This document shows positions 38,265-48,174 of a DNA stretch of 64,000 nt, piece by piece. The notes beneath the pieces are model-generated. The model was not told the origin of the DNA. It was given only the letters and a program-made list of their open reading frames with translations, and made no database searches. The position numbers and the translations under genes were made by a program. Origin of the DNA: Phycisphaerae bacterium (GTDB lineage Bacteria > Planctomycetota > Phycisphaerae > UBA1845 > Fen-1342); NCBI GenBank assembly GCA_017999985.1, contig JAGNKU010000017.1, positions 1 to 64,000 on the forward strand. Reading direction: 5' to 3'. The stretch's first letter is position 1. The number at the start of each line of letters is the position of its first letter.

Positions 38265-39809
38265 GACTATCTCCCTTTCATGTGGACCGTGTACTAGGCC
38301 GAGCGGCGATACGCGCAAAGTGACCAATCAGGGAATCCAACGCCCCACTGGCAGCCGGTGCCAGCGGGTGGGACCGTTCCAGACAGCACGGCTGCCGCGA
38401 AGGGAGTGACCCGGCTGAATACACCGGACGATTTTGTGCCCTGGTTTCACCAGCGTAGCCCATCCGCAGCCGTGCGACGACTTGCAGGTTGCGTGCTCCG
38501 CGGCGATGGAAATGCACACAGTCGCGCGAAGCGACGTGGATCGGAGTTGGTTCGCGTTACGTCTTCAATGCGGGTGCGCGGGCGGCCACATGGCGACACG
38601 TGTCCGGCGCTGGCGGTACCAAGGCGCGCGGCACCGGCCCGTCGCGCAACAACGCGCCGCAAGCGACCGGTCGCCGAGATAGCGACTGGTCATGACAGGC
38701 GGTGCTCGCACCAGAGCCGGCCGCCGCTACACACCCTATGTCACAAAAGCACCCTCTAAATACACAAGTAGTTTACAGCATGTTTTCGCTCTGGACAAGT
38801 CGCGTCTCGGAAAAATGTCGCGACATCATGCGCACGGCAATTACCGGTTCACAATCGCAACGTGCGTCACCTTCATGCCTGCACGCACACAGAGTGAAAC
38901 CGCGTGAATCGCAGGCGCATTGGTTGCATAACGATTACCGTGATTCGAGCGCACCATCGATCAGCGGGCATCCACCAGTCTCAAGCAGGACGCGCTGCGC
39001 GGTCAACGGTGTCTGAAATGAAACACCGCGTCGTGCCAGGAAAGCGATGCCGCCGCGCCGGCTGTGTTCTGCCCCAAGCGGTTCACGACGACGAGCGCTG
39101 CAGGACGGACAACCTGTGACGACGCCGTGATGCGACACCAATCAACGCCGCTCCGACGGTTACGTCGAGCTAGTTGAGATTCAACAACCGGCGCTGCGCG
39201 GTGCGGGGCGGTGGCAGCGTGATGCGACTGGATGTTCTCGGCAGCGCAGTTCGTGGGGCGACGGCGCGACTCACACAGCGGGGTCGAGCATCAGCGCATC
39301 CCCAGCAGGTCGGCGCGGTCTCGCCACGAACCACGCCCACCCGCAGGGACACAGGCACCGCGCGCAGGAGTGCCAACATCCCAGGTGTCGTCAGCGGACA
39401 CGTAGCGGTCCGCCGCTGAGCAAGTGGCAACCGCAGACCGCGAAACTCCGGGCCGTTCAACGGAACGCGGGGGCAGTGACGCCGCCCGCGCCGGCTGCCC
39501 CGACGCGACGCCTCGCGTCGCTTGCGACTCGGTAAACCGCTGCGGCTCAAAGTGTTAAGGCACGCACAGCAGGACAAGGCGGGCGGGCGGTGTGCCGGGG
39601 GACGCCCGCGCGACCCACGTGCACAGCGACCGCAGGTTTCGCCCGCCGGGCCGCGGCCCGCGTACAATCGCGTGCCGATCGCATGACGGCCGCCGTCCCC
39701 GCTATACAATAGTTCAACATGTTCCGGCGGCTTAGCCGGACGAGGTCATCCGGGAGTAGTCGGTTCAGAGCCAACCCGGTCCGGACTCGAACAGGAAGGA
39801 GCGACACGC
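38265..39809. other. 1.5-kb stretch with no supported gene
   Basis: Between the start of the giant Rhs gene and an acidic lipoprotein gene I find no reading frame with protein-family character; frames up to about 180 codons here look like chance openings in GC-rich DNA. The stretch 38740-38830 is noticeably AT-richer (CCCTCTAAATACACAAGTAG). Near 39708-39715 is TATACAAT, a possible -10 element for the lipoprotein gene. The Rhs promoter should lie just above 38280. Confidence 0.4.
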
Positions 39810-40340
39810 ATGAATCTGCGCCTGCCGACCGTTTGTGTGCTGCTGACGTGCCTGGGGCTGATGGGCGGCTGCCCGGTGAACCTCGAGGACCTGGAAGACA
39901 TCATCATCAATCTCGACCGCGATGATGCGCTGATTGTGGATGATGCCGATGACGTCTTCGTCGAGGACTACTACGTCATCGAGGACCAGGCCAGCTTCAT
40001 CAGCGATCCGTCGGTGATCGTCATCGAAGAGCTCCCGGACATCACGCTCCTGACGTTCGACAATCTCACCGGGCTGGACCTGGTCATCAGCTACTTCGTC
40101 GAGGATGTGTTTCAAGAGGTTTCGGTACTCGCCGACGAGACGGTCTACATCGAGTACCCCTGCCTCGCGGTGGTGCAACTCGACTTCGAGCATGACTACG
40201 ATCCGCTCACCGGGTTCTACCTCGGCAGTTTCGACTTAGGCGACATCTTCGTCGAAGAGGGCTTTGACTACTTCTGCGGCGATGAGATCGTCTTCACGTT
40301 TGACTTCGACAGCGTCTTCGTCGACGTGTTTCCGCTGTAG
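39810..40340 (+). CDS. Strongly acidic predicted lipoprotein
   Basis: A 176-residue protein with a hydrophobic leader ending in a lipobox-like LMGGC (Cys21). The mature part is extreme: about 40 Asp/Glu in 156 residues, one Arg, no Lys, and many aromatic residues (VEDYYVIED, FTFDFDSVFVDVFPL). Such composition suggests calcium or other cation binding, or contact with basic or mineral surfaces; no family is recognised. An AGGAAGGAG ribosome-binding site precedes ATG 39810. It stands alone on the plus strand. Confidence 0.75.
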   Translation: MNLRLPTVCVLLTCLGLMGGCPVNLEDLEDIIINLDRDDALIVDDADDVFVEDYYVIEDQASFISDPSVIVIEELPDITLLTFDNLTGLDLVISYFVEDVFQEVSVLADETVYIEYPCLAVVQLDFEHDYDPLTGFYLGSFDLGDIFVEEGFDYFCGDEIVFTFDFDSVFVDVFPL

Positions 40341-40559
40341 CCGATCGCTATCCGCGTAGGCTCGCGACGGGGACATGCGCGATCAGCCCGGGCGCCGGCG
40401 CCGCATGTGCCCGGTCCAGCGCGCGGTGAAGGCCTGCCGGCCAGGCGTGCAGCCCAGGGCGCGGCTTCCGACCGCAGGGTTCTGGCTGCAATAACCCGCT
40501 GCGTGTCGGCGGTCGTGCGGGCGTGGGCTACGTCCTGCGCGGTCGCAGAACGGACGCTC

Positions 40560-41132
40560 ATGGAAGCCGTGTCAGTAACGAACGTCCGTCGGTTCCAGCC
40601 GCAGCCCGAGTGGTTTGCGCGCGGCCCCGGCGGCATTCACGGCATCGTGCACGAAACCCGGGTGCTCATTTGGAGCCAGGTGCTCGCCGCGATGGTCGCC
40701 GACGAGGGGCTCGTCGTCGATCCCGATGTGCTTGGCTGGGCGTCCGCCCTGCACGACACCCAGCGGCTGAGTGACGACCGGGACCCGGAGCATGGTTCGC
40801 GGGCCGCAGCGTGGATCGAGCAGCGGCCCGACCTCATTCCCCCTCCGGTGCCACTGGCGCGGGTCGCGTACCTCTGCAGGTGGCACGTTCCGCCGGATCA
40901 CGCCGCGCCCGAGCTGACCGACGAGCTGCGGGTGTTCAAGGATGCCGATGCACTCGACCGCTGGCGCATCTACGACCTCGATCCGACCCTGCTGCGGACG
41001 CGCAGCGCCCACCGGCTGCTGACGGCCAGCCGCGAACTATGGTCGCTGACGGACGTGGTCAATGCCGGCGCGCAGGGGTTTCAGCAAGTGATCCAGGCTG
41101 CCGTGGGGATGGGGATCCTGCAAGACCGGTGA
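40560..41132 (+). CDS. HD-domain metal-dependent phosphohydrolase-like protein
   Basis: About 190 residues from ATG 40560 (MEAVSVTNVRRF). The HD pattern is visible: a first His in IHGIVHETRVLIW near 25-30, then the HD pair in LGWASALHDTQRL near 65, HGSRAA near 80, and a later CRWHVPPDH near 110 and FKDADALDRWR near 130. HD proteins hydrolyse phosphate esters of nucleotides or other small molecules using two metal ions. No strong ribosome-binding site is seen; a longer start is possible but the upstream residues look non-homologous. Isolated between unrelated genes, so its substrate is unknown. Confidence 0.75.
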   Translation: MEAVSVTNVRRFQPQPEWFARGPGGIHGIVHETRVLIWSQVLAAMVADEGLVVDPDVLGWASALHDTQRLSDDRDPEHGSRAAAWIEQRPDLIPPPVPLARVAYLCRWHVPPDHAAPELTDELRVFKDADALDRWRIYDLDPTLLRTRSAHRLLTASRELWSLTDVVNAGAQGFQQVIQAAVGMGILQDR

Positions 41133-41171
41133 TGACGCTGACCGGCCGGTCGCGCGCCGCGCCTCGGTTAT

Positions 41172-43097
41172 TCATCCGCCACTCAGCAGCATCACGAACG
41201 GGTTGATGTCCGCGAACGATGGGAAGACCCCGTCGCCATTGATGTCGCCGTTCGTGGCGAGGCAGTCCACGTACGTCGCCTGCCATGTGGCGAAGTTGCT
41301 CAAGTACAGCACAAACGGGTTGATGTCACCGAAGCCGACTACGCCATCGCAGTTGAGATCGCCGATGTGATGGGCCGCGATGTGGATCAGCTCGATGCCG
41401 TCGCCGGTGCCGAGGTTGCGGCTGTACTGTTTGTGGGTCGCGTCGTTCCAGTGCTCATGCACACCCAGGCTCGACAACCCGACTCCGGCCCCATCCGGAT
41501 TGTAGAATGTCCCCGACGGTGGGTTGTTCGCAAGGGCGGCCTCGTGCAGATAGTCTTCCTGTCCGCCCTGCAGGCTGCCAGGCGCCCCGGTCCCGCCGGT
41601 GACCACGTTCGGCCACTCCGCCAAAAGGAAATCGTATGCAACGGAGTCGAGCGCCACGGCGTCCAGCGACGCGAACAGACTCGAGGGCCAATCCGCCGTC
41701 GTGCCGCTGCCGAACGGCGGCAACAGCCACTTGTGCGGCCAGCCCTCGGCCCAGTAGCCGCCGTAGAGACCATCGATAAAGGATATCAACGTTTTGCCGC
41801 CGAGCTGGGCGTGCCCCACGAGGTCCACGAGGGCGCGATAGTGGCCGGTCCCGGGACTCCAGGCCGGATTGGGCAGGCTCAGGTGCAGGTTGTAATAGCC
41901 CGGCTCGTCGGGCAGGCGGATGAGTGAGCCGTAGTGGTTCTTCGCGCACAGCGTCACGCCCGACGAATGCCCTTTCAGGCAGGCGAAGTCGATCAGGTAC
42001 GCGGCCTGCGCGTAGCACAGGGGCAGGTAGTCCTGCAGCGTGCCCTGCGCCCCGCTGGTGCTCCAGTACACGGGCGTCTCCCACGCGGTGCCCTGCGAAG
42101 TCTGGGCTTCGTCGCGGCCCCACGCGCCGGTCCACGCCAGGTAGTGGACGTCCGGGAGCTCCGGGTGGCAGTGATTCCAGTAGTGGTTGGGAAAGAACGT
42201 GGTCGTGTCGCCCACGGTGATGTCCGACTGCGCCACCCCGACCACGTAGACCAGTTGACGCAACAGGGCGAGGATCATCTGGGGCGACGTGTTCACGCGG
42301 CCGAGCCGACCGGTCTGATTCCCGTCGGCATCGAAGAAGCTGGCGAAGATCCGGTTCGCCGTCACCAGATTGACCTTGATCGTGATCCGCTCACCAGGCT
42401 GGTAACCGATGTCGCCGTGGCCGTGGTTCTGGTTGAAGTGGCGGAAGATTGCGTCCCAGGCGGCGCCGTCGGTAGCCGCGCCCGCGACTCCCCGAATCGC
42501 CCGCGAGAGCATCTCGTCCACGATGGCTTGGTCCGTATGGCTGCTTTCCCACCAGTAACCGTCGCCGATGTCGTCGCCCGCATAGTTCGTGCCGGCCCAG
42601 TCAGTCGCGTTCGGATTATGCACCCACACCACGCGGCCCGGGTAGATGCCGCGCGGCACGCCGATCGGGTCGTTCGGCACCGGCGGGTCGGCGGCGGCCA
42701 CTGGCGCCAAGGGTCCGTGGCCGATCGCGATCAGGCCCGCGATGGCGGCGCCCATGAGCACGGCCGCGACGGTCAGACTGTTTCTGTGGTAGAGCATCCG
42801 CGCCCTGCGATACGCTGCAAAGGCGCCCGCAACAGCCACCAGCCAGACGAGAAACCCGCCGGCCAGTGGTCGGGCCACTTGCTGGCAGGGGTAGGCCGCC
42901 CGCGCCGGTTTCGGGACGACCCGGACCAGGAACCAGATCAGGGCGAGCAGCCCGGCCAGCGGGAAGATGTAGTGCCGCCAGCGCGCTCGCTCTGCCGCGC
43001 TGTGTTTCGCGGGGTGCGCGCGGCACGCGGCTTCACACCTGCATGGCGAAGCCGGGTCGACGACAACTGGCAGGTTCGACTCGCGACGTTCCCACAT
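41172..43097 (-). CDS. Membrane-anchored DUF362-like protein with C-terminal dockerin-like module
   Basis: About 641 residues from ATG 43097 (MWERRESNLP). Two or three hydrophobic helices lie within the first 120 residues (HYIFPLAGLLALIWFLVRVV, GFLVWLVAVAGAFAAY, LTVAAVLMGAAIAGLIAIG), then a DUF362-type body: ITIKVNLVTANRIF, NTSPQMILALLRQLV, DITVGDTTTFFP, ACLKGHSSGVTLCAKNHYGS, LISFIDGLYGG and LFASLDAVALDSVAYDFLL. It ends with two dockerin-like loops, GDLNCDGVVGFGDINPFV and GDINGDGVFPSFADINPFV. DUF362 proteins are often linked with iron-sulfur clusters, but no ferredoxin motif is present here. It follows the propeller/pseudopilin series on the same strand. Confidence 0.8.
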   Translation of the reverse strand: MWERRESNLPVVVDPASPCRCEAACRAHPAKHSAAERARWRHYIFPLAGLLALIWFLVRVVPKPARAAYPCQQVARPLAGGFLVWLVAVAGAFAAYRRARMLYHRNSLTVAAVLMGAAIAGLIAIGHGPLAPVAAADPPVPNDPIGVPRGIYPGRVVWVHNPNATDWAGTNYAGDDIGDGYWWESSHTDQAIVDEMLSRAIRGVAGAATDGAAWDAIFRHFNQNHGHGDIGYQPGERITIKVNLVTANRIFASFFDADGNQTGRLGRVNTSPQMILALLRQLVYVVGVAQSDITVGDTTTFFPNHYWNHCHPELPDVHYLAWTGAWGRDEAQTSQGTAWETPVYWSTSGAQGTLQDYLPLCYAQAAYLIDFACLKGHSSGVTLCAKNHYGSLIRLPDEPGYYNLHLSLPNPAWSPGTGHYRALVDLVGHAQLGGKTLISFIDGLYGGYWAEGWPHKWLLPPFGSGTTADWPSSLFASLDAVALDSVAYDFLLAEWPNVVTGGTGAPGSLQGGQEDYLHEAALANNPPSGTFYNPDGAGVGLSSLGVHEHWNDATHKQYSRNLGTGDGIELIHIAAHHIGDLNCDGVVGFGDINPFVLYLSNFATWQATYVDCLATNGDINGDGVFPSFADINPFVMLLSGG

Positions 43098-43277
43098 GAC
43101 GCGGCCCAGCGATCGCGAGCAGAACTGTCCTCGGCGCGTCTCAGCGGCGAGACCACAGCCTGCCCTCACGACCTGAGTATACCAACCCGCTGTCCGAGGC
43201 CGCAGCGAACGCGTCCAATTCCTGGTGCAGGCACGGGCGCGCCGCGGCTCGCCGCGGCGCGCGGCCGCCGGACCCGC

Positions 43278-44669
43278 CTACGGGCAGTTGATCGGCAGCG
43301 GGCTCGAGGTCAGCAGGCTCACGAACGGATTGATGTCGCCAAACGAGCCCTGCCCGTACGTCCCGTCACTGTTGATGTCACCATTCAGCGGGTTGCAGCC
43401 CGCGTAGGTCGTTTCCCACTGCGCGAAGTTGGACAGGAACAGGACGAACGGGTTGATGTCGCCGAAGTCCACCTGTCCGTTGCAGTCGAGGTCACCCGTG
43501 CAGACCTGGACCGGCGGGGCCGAACCGAAGACCAGCAGCAGGCGGTTGCTGAAATCGAGCACGAGCAGCCGGTCCGACACAGCCAGATAGTAAAAGTCAT
43601 AGAGCGCCACGCCGGGCGGAAGCGTCAGGGGCGCGCCGTCGGCGTCGCGGAGCACAAACGCCGGATTCGGCAGCGCGCCGGTCAGCGTGACGGTCTTAAC
43701 GACGTTTTCGAAGAGCTGCCCGGGGCTGCCGACCGCGCGGTCATTGAAAATGAGGATGTCCTGATCGGTCCCACCCGATGCGGCGGGGATCAGTTCCAGG
43801 TGCTGCCCAATGACGGTGGCGGCGAGTCGCAGCGCGATCGGCCGGCCATCGCCACAGCCGGGCTTCGGAGTTCCATCGGTGTTCAGCTCGTCCGTCAGAT
43901 GGACCCAGGCGTTGGTCGAGTTCGGGCTGTTGCGGATGGCGCCCTGCACCTGGTTGGAGCGGCGGCCCCAGGCGTTGCCGCTGGCATCATAGATGTGGTC
44001 GCGCCAGGCGGACTGGTCCGAAACGGTGCACGTGCCGCTGATGTCGGTGATGGCGATGCCATCGCTGGTGTCATAGAGGGTGATGCCGGAGTTGATCTCC
44101 AGCAGCGCGCGGCGGCCGGCGCCATAGGGCAGGATCGACAAGCCGCTGTCCTGGCCGCCGAAACCCGGATCATACGCCAGCCCCCCGCCGGGGAACGGCG
44201 AGGCGCACGGCACGGGGAAGTTGGAGCCGGACAGGATGCCGTTGCCGTTGCCCAGGTCGCCGTCGAACGTCGGCACCAGTGTATCGGTCGCGGCGTCGAT
44301 GGCGCGCAGGTTACAGGTCCCGCTGCCCAGCGGGCGATCACACAGCGCATAGAGGACGCCGTTGCGGATCACCAGGCCATCGTAGAAACGACCGTAGTTC
44401 ACGGTTTGCGTGGCCGAGCTCAGGACCACCGCGTCGTTCGGGTCGCTCAGGCTGATCTTCAGGATGCTGATGTCGCGGTCGACGCCAGAGCCGTTGTACC
44501 CGCCGATGTACGCGTAGGCGTCGTCAGAAACGACGTTCATAGGGTTGTTGCCCGCCGGCCCGAAGTGAACGCCCAGGTCGATCGCCGACTCGAGCCACAT
44601 GTCGGCGTGCGCGGCGCCGGCGGTCAGCGCCACCAGGCACAGGATTGCGAATAGACGTTGTGTCACCAT
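43278..44669 (-). CDS. Secreted propeller-like protein with C-terminal dockerin-like module
   Basis: A 463-residue exported protein; ATG 44669 follows AAAGGAGC and gives a signal peptide MVTQRLFAILCLVALTAGAAHA. The body is a propeller-like fold starting with SAIDLGVHFG, AYAYIGGYNGSG and ISILKISL, similar to the PEP-CTERM protein at 45686-46840 (ASIDLGSYF, NAYVGGLKNS, VGVVKIEN). The last 75 residues carry the dockerin-like pair GDLDCNGQVDFGDINPFV and GDINSDG...GSFGDINPFV, ending PLPINCP. It lies 33 bp after a pseudopilin gene and is probably co-transcribed with it. A surface role is inferred. Confidence 0.8.
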   Translation of the reverse strand: MVTQRLFAILCLVALTAGAAHADMWLESAIDLGVHFGPAGNNPMNVVSDDAYAYIGGYNGSGVDRDISILKISLSDPNDAVVLSSATQTVNYGRFYDGLVIRNGVLYALCDRPLGSGTCNLRAIDAATDTLVPTFDGDLGNGNGILSGSNFPVPCASPFPGGGLAYDPGFGGQDSGLSILPYGAGRRALLEINSGITLYDTSDGIAITDISGTCTVSDQSAWRDHIYDASGNAWGRRSNQVQGAIRNSPNSTNAWVHLTDELNTDGTPKPGCGDGRPIALRLAATVIGQHLELIPAASGGTDQDILIFNDRAVGSPGQLFENVVKTVTLTGALPNPAFVLRDADGAPLTLPPGVALYDFYYLAVSDRLLVLDFSNRLLLVFGSAPPVQVCTGDLDCNGQVDFGDINPFVLFLSNFAQWETTYAGCNPLNGDINSDGTYGQGSFGDINPFVSLLTSSPLPINCP

Positions 44670-44702
44670 GACTTTGCTCCTTTGTCCCGTCACTTTGGTT
44701 TC

Positions 44703-45545
44703 TCAAGGCGGCGTCGGCAGATTCCAACTCGGATCTTCGGGGGACCAGCGGACTTTCAGCGTTGACACCCACATGCTCGGGTTGTTCGGGTCCACCTCGA
44801 CAAGCTGCTCGCGGCGGTACAGCTCGACGTGCAGGTCGCTGAGCAGGAGGTTCACCTTGCCCTTGTGCCGCTCGAAATTGACGTAACCGTAGAATGGCCC
44901 GCGGTCGGCCTGCTCGGTGACCTTGGCCCACTTGCGATACAACGAATTGCCGGCGCCGCCCATGTAGTAGCGCGTGCCGAACAGCCCATCAGAGGCCCCG
45001 GTCAGCGGGTCAATGTTGGCAAAGACGGCCTGCCCCTCGCCGAACAGGAGCAGCGACGACGTGTCGCGCACGCGAAACGGGTTGAACGGCGCGCCGCGCT
45101 GGTAGTCCGTGGCGCGCGGGCGGCCGATGGGATAGTTGCTGGCGAAGATATTCATCGTGATGGAGCGGCCGGACGTCACGTCGGCCGGACATTGGAACAC
45201 ACCTGTGAAGGCGGCATTGGTTTGCGAGTTCTTGCGGCCGGGAATGTACCGCGGAAGCATGTGCGCGTAGTACCACCAGTCCATGTCCTGATACAGCGGC
45301 GGGGTACCCAGCGGTTTGCCCGGCGTATCCGTCGTGGCCCGGTTCGGCGGCGGCTGGTCGCGGTGGTCCTGTCCGTAGAACTGAAAGGCAATCCCGGCCT
45401 GCCGCATGTTGCTGGTGCACATGGTGGTCTTCGTGTTCTCGCGTGCCCTGCCCAGCGCGGGCAGCAGGATCGAGATCAACAGCGCGATGATCGCCACCAC
45501 GACCAGCAGCTCGATCAGCGTAAATGCGCCGCCGTTGCGTTTCAT
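44703..45545 (-). CDS. Type II secretion pseudopilin-like protein
   Basis: A 280-residue protein from ATG 45545, with AGGAGA upstream. The prepilin cleavage/methylation site is textbook: [27 protein letters not shown], with cleavage after the Gly before Phe and Glu at +5. The remaining body ([57 protein letters not shown]) resembles the H-x9-DG-type pseudopilin-like proteins that are numerous in planctomycetes and that may be assembled or displayed via a type II-like secretion system. It is sandwiched between two propeller-like genes on the same strand. Confidence 0.85.
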   Translation of the reverse strand: MKRNGGAFTLIELLVVVAIIALLISILLPALGRARENTKTTMCTSNMRQAGIAFQFYGQDHRDQPPPNRATTDTPGKPLGTPPLYQDMDWWYYAHMLPRYIPGRKNSQTNAAFTGVFQCPADVTSGRSITMNIFASNYPIGRPRATDYQRGAPFNPFRVRDTSSLLLFGEGQAVFANIDPLTGASDGLFGTRYYMGGAGNSLYRKWAKVTEQADRGPFYGYVNFERHKGKVNLLLSDLHVELYRREQLVEVDPNNPSMWVSTLKVRWSPEDPSWNLPTPP

Positions 45546-45685
45546 GCCTCGCGTCTCCTGCGGCACACCCGCCTGCCGACCATCGTCTGCCTTTCGCTGC
45601 CGCGTGATTGCACGCGCTCAGGTCTCAGACCATTACCAGCCGGCCGCGTCGGTCACTCCTTGACCAACCTGTAGCGCCGACGCGC

Positions 45686-46840
45686 CTAGCGTCGGCGCAG
45701 CAACGCCAGACCGCCGATGGCCAGCAGCGCCAACGCCGACGGCTCCGGGATCTGGTACACATCGAGCCGCCGCTCAACAAAGCTCGCGACCAGCAGCGTG
45801 GGCGTACCGGCGGCATCCAGACCGAAGGCGAGGTTCTTGATGTCACCCGTCCAGGGCGCGCCGATTCCATTTTCGTCGCCGAGCAGCGCAAGCTGCGTCA
45901 GGCCGGTCAGCGTGCCGTCGAGATTCCGCAGGTGCACATGCCGACTGTCCACGTTCTGCACGTTGCCGAGCGAGTCAGTGAACGTCGTCATGGTACGGCC
46001 CGACACGGCGATCAGGTCCGAGCCGAGGTCCTCCAGGATCGCCACGCCCTGCCCCACGACGTTGGCCGTCGTGCCTTTCAGCAGCGCGCGTGTGGTCAGG
46101 TTGGGCGTGCCGCCGAGAGTCTGCCACTGGTTGACGTTGACGCGGACCCCGTAGCCGACGGCCCCCTGGTTCTGGATGATGATGTCGCCGTCACTGTCGA
46201 AGGCCAGCGCGCGCCAGGTCGATCCGGAATCGGGCGAGGTGTTGATGATCCCGCCATTCGTGCCGTCGTAAACCGTGGCCCCGTTGGCCAGCGAAAGCAG
46301 GCGGCGACGGCCGGAGCCCTGGACCAGGAACGCGACGCCGGGCCCGCCGTTGTCGCCCACCGGGTCGATGGCCAGCGCGAAGGGCCGGCTGTTGCCCTGG
46401 GGACCGACGATGGACCAGACGAGCGTACCATCTGGGTTGTAGCGGTTGATCAAACCGGTGGCGCCCGTGCCGGAATCATGCGCCAGCAGGAGCGCCCCGG
46501 CGCCCCGCTCGAAGCCGAGGGCGTCGATGCCGCGGGTGTTGGCAACGTTCGCGATCAGCGTTCCGGGCAGCGGCGTGAACAGCGGCGCCCCGCCGAGCAC
46601 GTTCTCGATCTTGACGACACCGACGGTAGCGGGGCTGGTGGTCGAGTTCTTGAGGCCGCCGACGTACGCATTGGTGCCGTCGAAGGCGATGGACAGCGGG
46701 TTGTCGCCGTAGCCGCTGGTGCTGTTGAAGTAGCTGCCGAGGTCGATGCTCGCGGTGTGGATCAGCGGAAGCTGGGCCGCGCTGGCCGCCAGCCCAAAGC
46801 TCAACACGATGGGAATCAGGATGCGCCAGTTGCCTCTCAT
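45686..46840 (-). CDS. Secreted propeller-like PEP-CTERM protein
   Basis: A 384-residue exported protein; ATG 46840 follows GGAGGTG. Signal peptide: MRGNWRILIPIVLSFGLAASAAQ. The body is homologous in layout to the dockerin-bearing protein at 43278-44669. The C-terminus IPEPSALALLAIGGLALLRRR is a classic PEP-CTERM sorting signal: PEP, transmembrane helix, arginine cluster. Such proteins are cut and transferred by an exosortase, usually with extracellular polysaccharide; no exosortase gene is visible in this window. A candidate sigma70-like promoter lies at 46999-47025. Confidence 0.85.
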   Translation of the reverse strand: MRGNWRILIPIVLSFGLAASAAQLPLIHTASIDLGSYFNSTSGYGDNPLSIAFDGTNAYVGGLKNSTTSPATVGVVKIENVLGGAPLFTPLPGTLIANVANTRGIDALGFERGAGALLLAHDSGTGATGLINRYNPDGTLVWSIVGPQGNSRPFALAIDPVGDNGGPGVAFLVQGSGRRRLLSLANGATVYDGTNGGIINTSPDSGSTWRALAFDSDGDIIIQNQGAVGYGVRVNVNQWQTLGGTPNLTTRALLKGTTANVVGQGVAILEDLGSDLIAVSGRTMTTFTDSLGNVQNVDSRHVHLRNLDGTLTGLTQLALLGDENGIGAPWTGDIKNLAFGLDAAGTPTLLVASFVERRLDVYQIPEPSALALLAIGGLALLRRR

Positions 46841-46998
46841 GGTGCCACCTCCTTCAGAAATGTTCTGCACGCCGATGTGGATCGCATGACCCCCACTGCC
46901 GAGACTCCCGGCCTCGGCGGCGCCGGGTCACGCACACGGCCAATTGACCGGGCGGCCGGGGATTCCCTCGGTCTTCACGGCCAATAGGCCAACTGCAT

Positions 46999-47025
46999 AT
47001 TATATAACTATCCGTCGTTCCGCAA
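46999..47025 (-). promoter_or_regulatory. Candidate promoter for PEP-CTERM gene
   Basis: On the minus strand TATAAT (46999-47004) is preceded by TTGCGG (47020-47025) with a 15-bp spacer, shorter than ideal. The local AT-rich stretch stands out from the GC-rich surroundings, and it lies about 160 bp upstream of ATG 46840. Confidence 0.4.
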
Positions 47026-47181
47026 GGACTTCCGTAAGCCGTTCCCGCATCGCCGGCCCAGAGCGCCGCCTGAGCATAATGTCCCAACCGGACAGAAATA
47101 ATAACGATGCGCCGCCACTCGCCCGTCTCCTCATTCGATCGGAACGACGGGAAATCCTCGGGCACGGAAGCCACCCGCTCC

Positions 47182-48174
47182 TCACCAAGGGCAAGGGCCA
47201 GGCAGGCGCTTGATGAAAGCGGACAGGTTCGCCTGGTCCGGCGGCCCCGTCTCGCGCCAGAAAGATGGCTGACCGAGCTCGGCGAACAGCTCGCGTCCCA
47301 TCGTCTTGGCCGGATACACGCGCCCTTCCGCGTGCCCGTCCAGAAACGCCAGGCTCGCGCGCCCTGTGTACGTACCGTTCGCGCCGACCTTGAGCGCGTG
47401 GCGCGATGCGATCCGATCGATGCAGTTGAAGCTGCCGTCGGGGTAGCTGCTGTTCGTGTGGTAGGACGGGTGATCCTCGAACATGGTGATGAACCGCGAC
47501 GGCGAGAACCGGACCCGCTGCCCGGCTGTGAAAGAGACCGTCTGCTGGTGGCCGGGCAGTGAATTGTTCGGCGAATCCGCGACGTACGTGAAGCTCTCCA
47601 GTTGCTCGGGCGCCCGGTAACCAATGTAGGCGTTCATCGAGTAGCTCAGTCGGCCGTTGCCGCCGCCGCCGAGCGGCGAGTCATCGGCGGCGCCCGGTCG
47701 GTCGGCCGGACATACGTAGACCGACTCATGCCGCAGGTACCGAAAGAGCGTGCCCTTGGTCGGGACATCCGCGACGAACTCCGGGTCGAGGTGGTACGGC
47801 TGCTGATACGCGGGCTTGTATGTCAGACCCTCAAGCTTGTCGCGGGCTCCGTCCCAGGTCACCCCCGCCGGCCGCGGCCACTCCCCGTCGAAGAGGATCT
47901 GCATCCAGAACAGGGCGTGCGTGGCTGGGAGAACCTGTTCGTCGCCGATGTAGAGGAACATGCCGTTCATGAGTTGCTTGAGATTCGACTGGCAACTCAC
48001 GCTGCGGGCCAGGTCGCGCGCCTTGGACAGCGCTGGCAGCAGAATGGCGATCAAAAGCGCGATGATCGCCACCACCACGAGCAATTCGATCAGCGTAAAC
48101 GCCGGCCGCCGGCCTGAATGAATCGGGTTGGCCCGGGGGTTCCAGCGTGCAGCGCTGCTGAGCTGAGCCAGCAT
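47182..48174 (-). CDS. Type II secretion pseudopilin-like protein, second copy
   Basis: About 330 residues from ATG 48174 ([11 protein letters not shown]). The prepilin motif is [28 protein letters not shown], nearly the same as in the copy at 44703-45545, followed by [18 protein letters not shown], the expected continuation. The body has [22 protein letters not shown] and [15 protein letters not shown] (DG-type end). The upstream 25 residues before the motif are longer than usual. A start at 48243 would add more non-pilin sequence and is not preferred. With the propeller genes it forms a tandem two-unit array. Confidence 0.8.
   Translation of the reverse strand: MLAQLSSAARWNPRANPIHSGRRPAFTLIELLVVVAIIALLIAILLPALSKARDLARSVSCQSNLKQLMNGMFLYIGDEQVLPATHALFWMQILFDGEWPRPAGVTWDGARDKLEGLTYKPAYQQPYHLDPEFVADVPTKGTLFRYLRHESVYVCPADRPGAADDSPLGGGGNGRLSYSMNAYIGYRAPEQLESFTYVADSPNNSLPGHQQTVSFTAGQRVRFSPSRFITMFEDHPSYHTNSSYPDGSFNCIDRIASRHALKVGANGTYTGRASLAFLDGHAEGRVYPAKTMGRELFAELGQPSFWRETGPPDQANLSAFIKRLPGPCPW

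Noticed and set aside
38300-39800. Several open frames of 60-180 codons
   Set aside because: No protein-family signal, no convincing ribosome-binding sites; GC-rich DNA opens such frames by chance.
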